A stretch of DNA of 64,000 nt from Cyathus striatus (Eukaryota; Basidiomycota; Agaricomycetes; Agaricales; Nidulariaceae), in contig JAOVFP010000017.1 in the NCBI GenBank assembly GCA_025738555.1, positions 1,240,001 through 1,304,000 on the forward strand, written 5' to 3'. The translations under genes and the position numbers were made by a program. Shown here piece by piece: positions 49,061 through 60,726 of the stretch. The notes under the pieces are model-generated. The model saw only the letters and a program-made list of their open reading frames with translations. It did no database searches and was not told where the DNA came from. How positions within the stretch are numbered: position 1 is the first letter of the stretch; each line of letters starts with the position of its first letter.

Positions 49061-51630
49061 ATATAACTAGTATAATGTCACTGGCTACATAAGATAACAA
49101 TATGGAGTTTCCCTATAAGAACAGTGTTTGTGTTACTAGATTCAATTCAAATCATACAGAGTTTAGGTCTCAGAATATCACTTTTATTCACTACACTACA
49201 TCAAGGTACTTTATAATGGAAGCTTTCAGAGAGTGTAGAGCAGGCATTTCATCTGCACTACAAAAATCAATATACTGTAGCATTTCATTCAATTCAACAG
49301 TCACACATCATGGAGGCCCTGTGTCATGTCAAAATTTGGCCCTTGTCATGTGTCACAGTAGCCAAGTGCCAAAAGGGTTCTGTGTGACAGATAGCAGTGC
49401 ACAAGGTGCCAAAGGGTTTTTCAGTACTTTGCACTCCCTCCCCCTTCACTATGAATTCATGTGATTTTAAATATTTTCTAAAAAGTATAGGTTCATTGTT
49501 ATGTACCGATTCTCTTCCTGCTTAGAAGTGGTTGCAAAGACACCTGGAGGGTGTGGGAGAACTATAACGGAAACCCGAAGTGAGTACGGGTGCGGAAACG
49601 TAGAGCGGGAGTGCGGAAAGAACCGTGGCTTCAGCTTGTGTGCTGCGCCACCTGGATATCCCCAGGGAATGGTTCATATTTCGAGGAAGATGATATGTAA
49701 CCAAGGAAGACGTTCCAGAGTATAAGAGAAGGCTTCACCACTACACTAGATAGCGGGAGAGAAACCCGAAGGAAAACCCAGAGCGGGTTTCGGAACTTAG
49801 AGTAGGAAGAAAGTGTACAGAGTTGATACGAATACTGAAGACTACCTATTACATCTGGAAGACTACTTATACTAAGTAGGAACCTGTAGATACGAATGTA
49901 GAAGTATTATACAAAGGACAAGTCAAAGGAGTAAGTAGGAAATGAAGTCTTGGCAAAGCGGAGTAGGGGCGCAAATGACGCGCTCAGAATGAAGAATAAG
50001 GAACTAATCTACAAAGGCCATAATGAAATGTATAAGTAGGAATGGAAGAGAGGAGTAATAGAATGATGACGCGGTGAGGCCGTCATAAGAGAAAGTACGT
50101 ATCCAGGATACCCGATAGAAAACCCGACGGGTTCCGGGTATGTTCCCGGGCAGGAATGTCGGGAAGTGTAAACCCGAAGCAGGTACATTCCGGGAATGGA
50201 CCGGGTATGTTAGAAGGTCACGTGGGAACGTCGGCATGATGTATCCGGACACGGATATAACATTCATAAACATTCATGTATTTTAGGAAATTAAAGTGAA
50301 AATCTAGTGAAATTCACATAAAAAATTAAGTGAAATTCATTTTAAAAAAATGGAGAAAACAAATTTATTTATTGATCATGTGACTAATTTACATATTACA
50401 AAGCAACAATAGTATTACATAATATCCCACAAATTTCCTGCCCTTGCACTCAATGTCCCATCCCCTGCTTTCCCATGCCTCCTGCCCCTCCACTCACTGC
50501 ACACCTCATTCCACTCATCATCTCACACCTCTGCTCACTGTGTGTCCCATCCTGCTTGCTATCCCTGCCCTTCCACTTGATGGGCTCACTACTCTTATAT
50601 AAGCTTCATGTGAATTTCTGGTGAATTTTACATGAATTTCACCAAGTGACATGAATATCTGGTGAAAAATTCAGGTGAAATTCAGGTGAAATTATTATAG
50701 AGCAGGTGTTTCACCTGCACTAGAAAACTTCATATTTTATGAGCTGCATTTGCCTGTGCCATGTGACCAATATCTCAAAAGATAACACTATCAGATCTAG
50801 CCATGCATGCATCAACATATTATTCATGTTTGCTCTTCACCCTCTCACTTGCCCTCTCCCACTGGTTCCCTCCAACACCAATACTTCCACATTTCCCTGA
50901 ATGCCATAATTATGCATCAGGAACTCAAGACCTTTCATATTGCAGGCTACCAAGAGCCACTGAATACTGCAACCTGTCCTACCAATAGCCATGTCACTGC
51001 CCCTAGTCTCCCTCCTCAAGTTTTCATTCTCTAAATTTTCTCTCTATTCATTCCTACCCTTTTGTTTCATACCATGCCATATACTCTACACTAATCTTTG
51101 ATCTCAAGACACTTAATTTCCATTCTTCCAACTATTCCTCATTAAGTAAAATCTTTATTCTAATTCATATATAATCCATGTATCTACTCCCCCCCCAACT
51201 CAGTTGATTTTTCCCCTCTCAGAGTTTCATCTTGAGTCTCAGATTTTGTCTTCAGGTTATTGCTAGCACTCTCAACTAATGTTCTACTACTTCATTTTCA
51301 AAATTCCATCAAATTTCTGTGTTTTAACTTCATTTGTGTTTTTCTCGTTTATTGTGTTCTCATTGTCATTATCTCATTGCTAATCACCCCCTTTGATCAC
51401 CTTAGGACTGCTCAGTTGAACAGACATTTGACAGCTCATATTTACATTTCTTTGTTCAGGCCTTAAACTGCCTATCACCCTTACATTATTAGCAGTGTTC
51501 TCACTGAAATTCTTTAAAAATAATGTGAAAAAGTTCACCTGAATTTCACATGAACTTCACCAGTTCATGTGAATTTTATGTGAAACTCATGTGTAAGGGG
51601 GGGAGAGCATAAAGAGCTCCATCCAGCACT

Positions 51631-51818
51631 ACTTAGTTACACTCCCAACTCCCTATACATTCCCCTTCTATTCCCCTCTTGCCTGGAAGCATCCTTAATA
51701 CTAATTTTCTGTGAAATTCCCTCCAACCTCACCACCCTGTTACATGTTTAGGAGTAAGTAGTTATAATTACATAATCAAGCTACTATTACCCCATTGCAA
51801 ACATCTCTAACCTCTTAA
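51631..51818 (-). repeat. Right arm of the ~190-bp inverted repeat pair
   Basis: Reverse complement of 48,878-49,060, diverged. See that entry. Confidence 0.55.
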
Positions 51819-52183
51819 CTAAAATATCTAGATTGTTCTTGAGTAGTTTTATGTATTCTACAGAGCTTGAGAGGGTTCTGCTTTCAGCACCTTCTCAGGC
51901 AACATATCCACATTGGTTTATAGCCTTTCATAGCAGGACTGACCTATAGCTGAGTAAAATGATTTCTTGCTTAGATACCTTCTGTCATTCTGAAGGAAAA
52001 CAGAGATAGAACTGGATTGAGTAGTGTCTACAACTATAAAAGATCAGAATGTATAAAGAAATTGTAATGAATTGTAAATTGAAGTGGACAATAATAGAAT
52101 TTGTAGATGAAAAACCATGAGAATGTAACATGTAGTTAAGTATGCATAACAGTCAGTCAAGTGTCAGTCAAATTGCATTCAAG

Positions 52184-55100
52184 TCACCAGTAACTTGAAA
52201 GCTCAGCATCTGCCCATTTTCCTAGGTGTGAAAAAGTGCTTGCCAAGTCATTCATGCTTGAGAGTGTGTGTGGATGCCCCGTGCCAAGAATTCTTTCACT
52301 CATATCTAGCACCTGAAACTGCAACTGCTCAGCATCTGCCCACTTTCCTAGGTGTGAGAAAGTGTTTGCTAAGTTATGCATGCTTGAGATTGTATCAGGA
52401 TGCTCCTTGCCAAGAATTCTTTCTCTCACATCTAGCACCTGAATCTGCAACTGCTCAGTATCAGCCCATTTTCCTAGGTCTGAGAAAGTGATTGCCAAGT
52501 TATTCATGCTTGAGAGTGTGTCTGGATGCTCCTTGCCAAGAATTCTTTCACTCATATCCAGCACCTGAATCTGCAACTGCTCAGCATCTACCCATTTTCT
52601 TAGGTGTGAGAAAGTGTTTGCCAAATTATGCATGCTTGAGAGTGTGTCAGGATGCTCCATGCCAAGAACTCTTTCTCTCACATCTAACACCTGAATCTGA
52701 AACTGCTCAGCATCTGCCCATTTACCTAAGTGTGAGAAAGTGATTGCCAAGTTATGCATGCTTGAGAGTGTGTCAGGATGCTCCTTGCCAAAAAGTCTTT
52801 CTCTCATATCCAGCACCTGAATCTGCAACTGCTCAACATCTACCCATTTTCCTAGGTGTAAGAAAGTGTTTTCCAAGTTATGCATGCTTGAGAGTGTGTC
52901 AGGATGCTCCTTGTCAAGAACTCTTTCATTCATATGCAGCACCTGAATCTGCAACTGCTCAGCATCTGCCCATTTTCCTAAGTGTGAGAAAGTGATTGCC
53001 AAGTTATGCATGCTTAAGAGTGTGTCAGAGTGCTCCTTGCCAAAAAGTCTTTCTCTCATATTCAGCACTTGAATCTGCAACTGCTCAGCATCTACCCATT
53101 TTCCTAGGTGTAAGAAAGTGTTTTCCAAGTTATGCATGCTTGAGAGTGTGTCAGGATGCTCCTTGCCAAAAAGTCTTTCTCTCATATCCAGCACCTGAAC
53201 CTGCAACTGCTCAGCATCTGCCCATTTTCCTAGGTCTGAGAAAGTGTTTGCCAAATTATGCATGCTTGAGAGTGTGTCAGGATGCTCCTTGCCAAGAACT
53301 CTTTCTCTCACATCCAGCACCTGAATCTGCAACTCCTCAGCATCTGCCCATTTTCCTAGGTGTGAGAAAGTGTTTGTCAAGTTATGCATGCTTGAGAGTG
53401 TGTCAGGATGCTCCTTGTCAAGAATTCTTTCATTCATATGCAGCACCTGAATCTGCAACTGCTCAGCATCTACCCATTTTCCTAGATGTAAGAAAGTGTT
53501 TGCCAAGTCATGCATGCTTTTGAGTGTATCAGGATGCTCCTTTCCAAGAAGTCTTTCTGTCATATCCAGCACCTGAATCAGCAACTGCTCAGCATCTGCC
53601 CACTTTTCAAGGTGTGAGAAAGTGTTTGCCAAGTTATTCATGATTTTGAGTGTGTCAGGATGCTCCTTGCCAAAAAGTCTTTCTCTCATATCCAGCACCT
53701 GAATCAGCAATTGCTCAGCATCTGCCCATTTTCCTAGGTGTAAGATAGTGTTTGCCAAGTTATTCATGCCTCTGAGTGTGACAGGGTGCTCCTTGCCAAA
53801 AAGTCTTTCTCTCATATCCAGCACCTGAATCTGCAACTGCTCAGCATCTGCCCACTTTCCTAGGAGTGAGAAAGTGCTTGCCAAGTTATTCATGATTATG
53901 AGTGTGTCAGGATGCTCCTTGCCAAAAAGTCTTTCACTCATATCCAGCACCTGAATCAGCAATTGCTCAGCATCTGCACACTTTCCTAGGTCTGAAAAAG
54001 TTTTTGCCAAGTTATTCATCCTTTTGAGTGTGTCTGGATGCCTCTTGCCAAGATTTCTTTCACTCATATCCAGCACCTGAATCTGCAACTGCTCAGCATC
54101 TGTCCATTTTCCTAGCTCTGAGAAAGTGTTTGCCAAGCTATCCATGCTTGAGAGTGTGTCAGGATGTTCCTTGCCATGAATTTTTTCTCTCATATCCAGC
54201 ACCTGAATCTGCAACTGCTCAGCATCTGCCCATTTTCCCATATACCAGTATGTCAATGCAAGTTTAGCAATTATTGATAGTGTTTCACTTAGTTTAAATG
54301 TGATATTTGAATCCATCTTCTCTATTGACTTTAGATACATTTCATTCATGAATTTTAAACCTTTTGATATATTTTCAACCTCTCCTACTAGTTTCTCAAG
54401 ATGTATACACACAATTTTAACTCTGTATTCTTCTTCCAAGTCATATTTTCCATTATGATTTAATAAGAATGCTAAAATTCTGAATATATCATCATAATAT
54501 GATTTTTTAAAAAGTTTTTTGTCACTTTCTAAAGTTTCAAGAATGTGAGGTAGTAGGCCACTTATGTACATATATTCCTCTGCAGTGTCTTCTGTTGAAA
54601 CTGAGCTTACTATTATTGCTTTAGCATTTAGATTCCATAACCATTTTTCATCAATAGATAATCTATCTTGACAATATGTATGCACCAGTGGATGTATACT
54701 ATATAATGATTTTGTTCTGGTCTTCTTTATTAATGAAAATGAAAGAAGAAGTTCAATGCTCTCTGTAAAGATCCAGTCATCCCATTCTCCATATTCATTC
54801 ATATTTAAACATTTAACATCCATAGAGGGTAAATATAATGGTATATTATCATTTATGCACAAGTCTTTCTTCACTGAATAGTTCTTTGCAGCTCTCTCAA
54901 ACATTGATTCAGATATCTTTTCATAGTGAAAAAATGCACATATGTTTAAAAGTATCATAGCATATGTTGCTGCTGCTTTGCTGCTCTCCTTATCTTTGTC
55001 ATTTGACATTTTCAATATGGTTTGAAATGAAATTTCCCAAGTCCTATACACTGATTTGTTGTATCCTGAAGCACCTTTAAATTTTTCATGGTTCAAGATC

Positions 55101-56074
55101 TTGGGTCTATATTTATCATAGAGTTTTATAAAATCACCAAATTCACATTGTACTTGAGCTATATAAGCTCCAGCCATATCAATGGCCAATGGTAGATAAT
55201 GTAATTTCTGAACTATAGTTTTTGATTTCTCCATGTGTTCTTTTGAATTCTTGCCAACTCCACTTGTTTTGAAAAGAAGGTCAATGGCCACCTCTTCACT
55301 CATTTCAGATACCTCTAGAGAGTTCTTATGTGTTGTAATTCTTCTTAAAGCTGGATTTCTGCTTGTAATCACAATATTCCCCACATTTCCAAGGGGGAGA
55401 AACTTTTCAACCAGTTCAGGAGAGCCATCAGCATTGTCAAAGATCATGAGCCATTCAGATTTAACATTAGAAATCCACATAAGCACAGCAGCAGAAGAGA
55501 AAGAAGATGCATAAGTTCCTGGAGTAGAAGTCATCTTATATATTTCTTTGAGACTTTGAACAATTGTATCCTCTGATGTTGCATCAATCCAAAAGGTATA
55601 GGCATATCTATCACAATTTTTAGTCTTTTATATATGGTGATGATATAAACATATATGCTCACTGGCCAGCCATCTCATTATTAAATTTCATGCAAATTTG
55701 GGTCTTTCCAATTCCACCCATTCCATGCAACAAAAACATTTTTCTCTCAGAAGTATTACCAGGTCTAAAGTATTCATGAAGTTTTTCAAGGTACTTTTCT
55801 TGACCAACAAAATATTGAGAAGTTCGGGCTGCAGTAGATCGAAGTGGGGAAAGTGGTTCATCATAAGTTGGCTGATTGTAGATTAGATTCTGTAAAGTGG
55901 GGCAGGATCTGTAAGACAAGAGTTGAAAACTTCAATGAGGCATTGTATGAACTACCTCAGTATTAATTGTCATATGATCATTCAGAACAGCATGCTGGAT
56001 TACAAAGTCATGAGCATTTGCCAATGGTCCACTGCCTGTTCCAGATTCCTTGGATACGATTCCGTATGAGGGGG
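52184..56074 (-). CDS. NB-ARC/TPR NOD-like receptor (fungal NLR)
   Basis: A possible first exon (down to 55,956) reads SKESGTGSGPLANAHDFVI, a short N-terminal segment typical of fungal NLRs lacking a catalytic effector domain. Exon 55,663-55,908 contains TSQYFVGQEKYLEKL and the Walker A loop LLHGMGGIGKTQICM. After a 55-bp intron (55,608-55,662), the long exon continues YAYTFWIDATSEDT, Walker B EWLMIFDNADG, the RNBS-like VITSRNP, and LPLAIDMAGAYIAQ (GLPL-like). A linker of about 300 residues follows, then sixteen 42-residue TPR units (about 52,190-54,240) of the kinesin-light-chain/TPR_10 type, each with the pattern GKEHPDTLSSMHNLANTFSH and LGKWADAEQLQIQVLDMRER. The stop is at 52,184. Such proteins are thought to sense non-self and trigger defence or incompatibility. 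The 5' end is uncertain: the frame of the first exon does not join cleanly at 55,909-55,955 and has no good ATG. Confidence 0.82.
52190..54245 (-). repeat. Sixteen 126-bp TPR-coding repeats, near identical
   Basis: The DNA word GAGTGTGTCAGGATGCTCCT (plus strand) and its close variants recur every 126 bp. Several units differ at only a few bases. Because 126 is a multiple of three, the opposite strand also stays open over long runs (CLRVCQDAPCQE...), which is a shadow and not a gene. Confidence 0.85.
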
Positions 56075-56127
56075 GCATTTTGGCAGTGTGATTTGATGGG
56101 TGGTTCTAGCTGATTGGTTAGGGCATG

Positions 56128-56138
56128 CTTTATATACC
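56128..56138 (-). promoter_or_regulatory. Candidate TATA box of the NLR gene
   Basis: On the minus strand GGTATATAAAG lies about 50-60 bp before the probable 5' exon (ATG candidate at 56,078, not in the NLR frame). It supports transcription starting near 56,100. Confidence 0.4.
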
Positions 56139-56221
56139 CCAACGTGTGGTACAGCTTTCGTAATTGGTCTAATTTTAGATTTTAACAGCCTTACCCTTCT
56201 GTGAAATGTGCAGACGTTCAC

Positions 56222-58200
56222 GCCTGCTATTTATTATTAGGCCCTATCAGTTAGGGTGACTGGTAGCCGGCGACCGCCATGTTGCACCCATGTGGTACAT
56301 ACTTGAAGTTCAGTTGATGTAGGTTGATGTGCATCAGATTCTTATCTGCACGCTTGTGTTCCATTTGTCGACGTCTATTGAAAGCTAACTCAGCGATGTA
56401 ATTTCCTGGTATGTGCTCTTTTCACTCCTGTCCTCAGCCCCACACTTGACCATCAACAGCTCCTAGCGTTCCCCTTGCTTCGGGTCTAATTCTATCATCT
56501 TTTGGCCTGGGGCACTCAATCGGTGTGGGGTGCTTGCGCTGGATGTTAATCACCAGTTACATTGAATTCGTAAGTATTCGTCACCAACCGGCTTTTACTC
56601 CTCCTTGTAGTAAGGTTCTTGATCTAACACGACGACATGTTCAGCAATAGCCTGTAGACGTATATGTAATTCACGATGATACATGGTATATCCAACGTTA
56701 AAGGCTTCCCCCGCAAGGTGAAGTCTCTCTCAACATCCTGTGTGGGCGAATATCAAGTCGATCGCCACCCTCCCACAACCCCACACACATACTATCCTCC
56801 TCCCCTTGCATCGTATCAACCACCACTAAAAACTCGCGAAAACGAAATAGCAGCCCCGAGCTTGCCTCGCAACTACAACTAACTCCGGCTACTCAGGTCG
56901 ATCTTCTGAATCAAGGCTCCGATTTTGGCATTTTGTTGACCAATGATAGCTGCTGCTGTAGAATATGTAGGAATGAATCAGCGTGTACTAGCGAGAGTGA
57001 GACGGAGAGGGAGGAGATGGGCGTACAGGTAAAGTGCTTTATTACACGAGCTGGCTGTTGCCGTGAAGTGGAAGTACTCGCTTACTGCGCAATGCCTCCG
57101 CATATTGCAGTGTAATAGGGTACAGGGCGTTGTCCAGCCATCATCCAATCTGATGGATGGAAGACGAATGTCGGTTACTCAGCGTCTTAGCCACGTTCGA
57201 GCACGAATCTGGACCCAGCGAGTGGTGATGTGGTGCAGTGCGGTGCGGTGCGGTAACTGCTGATGTACAGATACTAACAATAGCTGGCGGACGAGTATTC
57301 GGATGGAATGGTATCCTAGCGCTCCTCCATTAGCTTGCGCACATGAACGTGGTCCAGTTGTGGTCCAGGGTATTGAACGCAGTCTACCTATCCGAATATA
57401 CACCATATAGATGCTCAGTTTGACATTGGGGGTCAGCGAAGTTGGGTATGGCGCGGCTGAAGTTGGTAGTAGACATCATCCCAATCTGATGGCTGTAAAG
57501 ACTCGGAGGAAGTCGGCGTATCAGCGTGTCAGCGACGCTCGAGCACGAACGGCAGCAGGTAGTGTAGCGTGGTAGTTGCTGATAGGGCGATACCACAGCT
57601 GCTTAGCTGGCTTGCGCTCGTGAGCCAACCACAGGATGTTGGACGTAGTCTGTCCGAAGATGAACCAGATATGTGCTTGGCTTGAGCTTTGGGGTGGATG
57701 AAGTGGTGCGATAGCCCAGTGAAAGCTGGCTGTCCCCTATACGTCATCTATATCCCCAGATACCGATCATTGGATTCCGAAACCCATGGTCGATAATCAT
57801 CATAAAATCTAGGATATTAGGGGGGATCGTGCAGCTGGTGATGGTCGGAGACAACGGAGTGTACAAGGTTACCGTAGGACGTGAGGAGCTCTGGTCCACG
57901 TATCTGCACGAAGTAGTGTCGGTGGGAGGGATCGTTTGTGCAGGGTGACGTGATCTTCGTGGCAATCATATGAACGAAGTCAAGAACGGAAACCAGACAG
58001 GGAGGAGATACATGGAAAGGAACGAGGGGAAAAGGAAGCTGCAGCATTGTCCTGCTCCGTATTCGACGTACGCGAACGGAGGGACTATCCCTGCGGTCGG
58101 AAGTTCTGACGCCCCAGACTTCTCTAGAACACAAGTTTGCGCAGTGAAGGGACAGAAACAGTACGCCTAGTAAGAAAGATCAAAAGAGGGGGAGATGAGG
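56222..58200. other. Intergenic, no gene recognised
   Basis: A diverged tandem duplication is visible: about 57,130-57,240 (CATCCAATCTGATGG, TCGAGCACGAA) resembles about 57,470-57,580 (CATCCCAATCTGATGG, CTCGAGCACGAA). Many short frames are open in the GC-richer part, but no splice-linked coding pattern is convincing. Confidence 0.4.
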
Positions 58201-58224
58201 ATGGGTAACGCACACTACAATGGA

Positions 58225-58505
58225 CCCACGGACCAATGTTTCATGACCAGCTCATTCGCAATATCCCATACATCCTCCTTCACCTCCCCATCCAAAAGTG
58301 ACAGCCTAACGGAGTACTGTCGAAGCTTTATCGTACCTAAACGCGAGGCCTGGGGGTCCGTATACGTAGGTGTGCCAGTTCTTGTCTTGGTGGAACGTTA
58401 ATGTGCTGCTTGAAATGTTGATTGTTTTGATGTGGGGCACTCCGGACTGGGGAGAGCAGGAGGATGTGTGTTCGAGTTGGAGTTTAGTGGAGGGTGAAAG
58501 CAATC
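58225..58505 (-). pseudogene. 5' fragment of a sugar transporter (remnant copy)
   Basis: The minus strand reads PHIKTINISSSTLTFHQDK and YVYGPPGLAF, matching TKTIHISSGTITIHQDE and YSYGPPGLAG of the transporter at 43.8-46.9 kb. After a short junction it reads DIANELVMKHWSVGPL then a stop, matching the second transporter exon (EIANVLVMKDFMARWPVSPL). The intervening first-helix coding sequence (TALACAFFASIGGLEFGYDQ) is missing and nothing follows, so it is a deleted, partial duplicate. Its upstream frame (TKLQLEHTSSCSPQSG) is open where the main copy changes frame. Confidence 0.6.
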
Positions 58506-58879
58506 GTACGGGTGTTTATTAGTCATTTCAATTCGAATGCTATGACGAAGGTGAGCTTGAGGTGAGTGGTGTGGTGTGGGGAGAAGTGGGAAGTGCGCGT
58601 ACAGAACACGTACCATGCGTGGGTGTTGCGTGTTTGGGCTTTTTTCCCCTAAGGTCAGTTTTTTGTAGAGTTTTTTCAACTGCATTACGAAGCCGTTAGT
58701 GTCTGTGATCATGAATGTTGTAGTAGCATGTCGAAGTCAACGATGTTCGACGAACGTTTACAGTCGCTCATGCATCATTGACATGAGTCATCATCGTGTT
58801 CAACGATGGGCGTTCTTGAGCACGTGATCACCGGGCCGCCGAGTGCTTCGATAGTCTAAGTCATACGATTCACCTTCTT

Positions 58880-60050
58880 GGCGTCATATTTGACAGGTTG
58901 AAATATTAGCTCAGGTACCTTTCGCTACTTAAGTAAACCTGACAATAAATATTGACTATAAGAAACCCCAAATCTACACGCTATATGGACCTCCGACCGA
59001 TAACCGAAGTGTAAAACAAATCTTTGGTTTCGAGCCACTTTTTCGGGTAAGAATGAATATGGGTATTTTTGTCTAATCTCTTTTTGAAACCCCTTACTCA
59101 GACTCCCCCGAAAAATCAAATGAATACTGAACATCGTACACAGTACAGTAAGTAATAGCAAGACTCAGTAACCGAATGGCACGTCATGAAATTGCACACC
59201 AGGGGATATGGTATTTGATTTCTTTTTGGACCAACTAATAACCGCGTCACAGACCTCTCTTTTACAATATGCCTTACATTACGAGACCTGTTAACTGAGC
59301 TGTATTACTGCAAGTACACACTAACACAGTCATGGTATGAACAAACTTCCGGTTAGAGTCTTTTGCCCACTTATCTGCTGATAAGAGTAAGTTTTAGGAC
59401 AGAACTAATGAATGCATGACAAAACCATACCTGTTACAAAAAGGTTTACATCGCAAAACTACGAGATCTGTTAACTGAGCTCCTGATTTAACTACACACT
59501 AACACAGTCATAAGTGTTTAAAACCTTCGGTTTCAAGTCTCGTTGTCCACTTATCTTCCACTTAAATGTATATCTTTTTAAAGAAATTGATAATTGGTTA
59601 AACTCACCTTTCTTTGAGATAACGCTGCGCCACGACCAGTACCAGTATTCAGTGCACCTATAAAATCGCAGGACCTGTTAGCTGAAACAACACAGTGCGA
59701 TCTATGCAAGTTAAGGTTTCGAGTCTTATTAAACAGATATCTGACAGCTGATTTTTTTTGATCCCCACTAAGTGATATATGCACTTATTAATTACTGTAG
59801 ACGTTACGAAACCATATTTACCAGCCACAATATGCTCCACATCACTCGACTAAAAGATCAGACTCGCTACTGAGCTCCTTAAACATCCCTAGTACCTACT
59901 ACTCAGAATTGACATTAAGGCCAAATAACCTAACAGCACATCGTGAAATTTGCAGGATACTTGTGCATCTGGTCCGGGGTTTAATTTGAGTCTCTACTTT
60001 TTGGGGAATCTAGATTACTTTACTGTAGACTTGCAGTTGCCCGCATTTAC
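58880..60050. repeat. Dispersed repeats with tRNA-like B-box words
   Basis: Blocks containing AGATCTGTTAACTGAGCT, ACACACTAACACAGTCAT and CGGTTTCAAGTCTCGTTGTC recur near 59,283-59,390 and 59,463-59,560 with a weaker third near 59,665-59,740. ATAACC-AA-GCACRTCGTGAAAT-type blocks occur near 59,165 and 59,925 (and near 47,475). The GGTTTCAAGTC words resemble polymerase III B-boxes, but no A-box at the right distance is convincing. Confidence 0.4.
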
Positions 60051-60726
60051 TTAATAAATAAATGCTTCTAGAAAAGAAATTCACAGCATTACCATTTTTG
60101 AGTTCATGTGATTAAAATGGGAAGTGTCAACTTCGTCGACGAAAACCTTGCTTGCAATAAATAGGAAAAAAATAAATTATGTAGGAGAAAATAAATTAGA
60201 AGTGCAGTTTTAGATTAATAAGCAGTGTGGTGATGTGAGTTTAAAGATAGAGACATGAGAGGGTCTAATTTCTGGAGGTCATTTGTTTCACGTGGTGTTA
60301 CAGTGGAACCTGGAGGAGGAATTATAGTACAGATAGACTAACTCGCTCAATATTCAACATTCGAGCTTGAGCAGTTGAAGATACTTATGCGGTATGAAGT
60401 TATAGGCTGTAGCGCCTGATGTTGGCAAGCATTCAAGGGGTGTCAGATCCTCCGATCTTGGAACATAGGGATTTTGTAACAACCCTGACTTGCTCTGATG
60501 TCGGATAATTCCGAGTACCGGCATTCCAACGGCATTATCTTGAAATCAGTTCGGCTGATCGGCTGTCCTACCCAAACCTTCGCACAACTTCGCAGATGCA
60601 AAGTGGACTATATGTACATAGTAGTTATGCCTTGGTTGAAGGCTACTTCTGCTCATTTGATATTCTGATTTGATCTAAATGTATGGGCATTGTATTTACA
60701 AGATATTAATGTGACTTCCTTTTAAT
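60051..60726. other. Intergenic, no gene recognised
   Basis: AT-rich sequence without a recognisable feature. Confidence 0.35.

Larger units (their letters stand above)
46990..52180. other. Repeat-rich, gene-free region of 5.2 kb
   Basis: No spliced gene is visible. The region holds several word families: TGTTCTGTTCA (four copies between 47,868 and 48,480) with GTGTGACCAAA-type words; AACCCGAA-type words at 49,570-50,190; and GTGAAATTCA/TGAATTTCAC words at 50,280-50,690 and 51,520-51,600. A GAGCAGGYRTTTCACCTGCA hairpin occurs at about 49,237 and 50,699 (a related copy is at 23,779). These look like remains of several non-autonomous elements. Confidence 0.5.

Noticed and set aside
52195..54267. 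Plus-strand frames rich in Cys (LRVCQDAPCQE repeats)
   Set aside because: Antisense shadow of the 126-bp TPR-coding repeats of the NLR gene.
56676..58170. Numerous 60-100-codon frames on both strands
   Set aside because: They overlap one another without splice-linked continuity, and the region is GC-richer, which lengthens chance frames.
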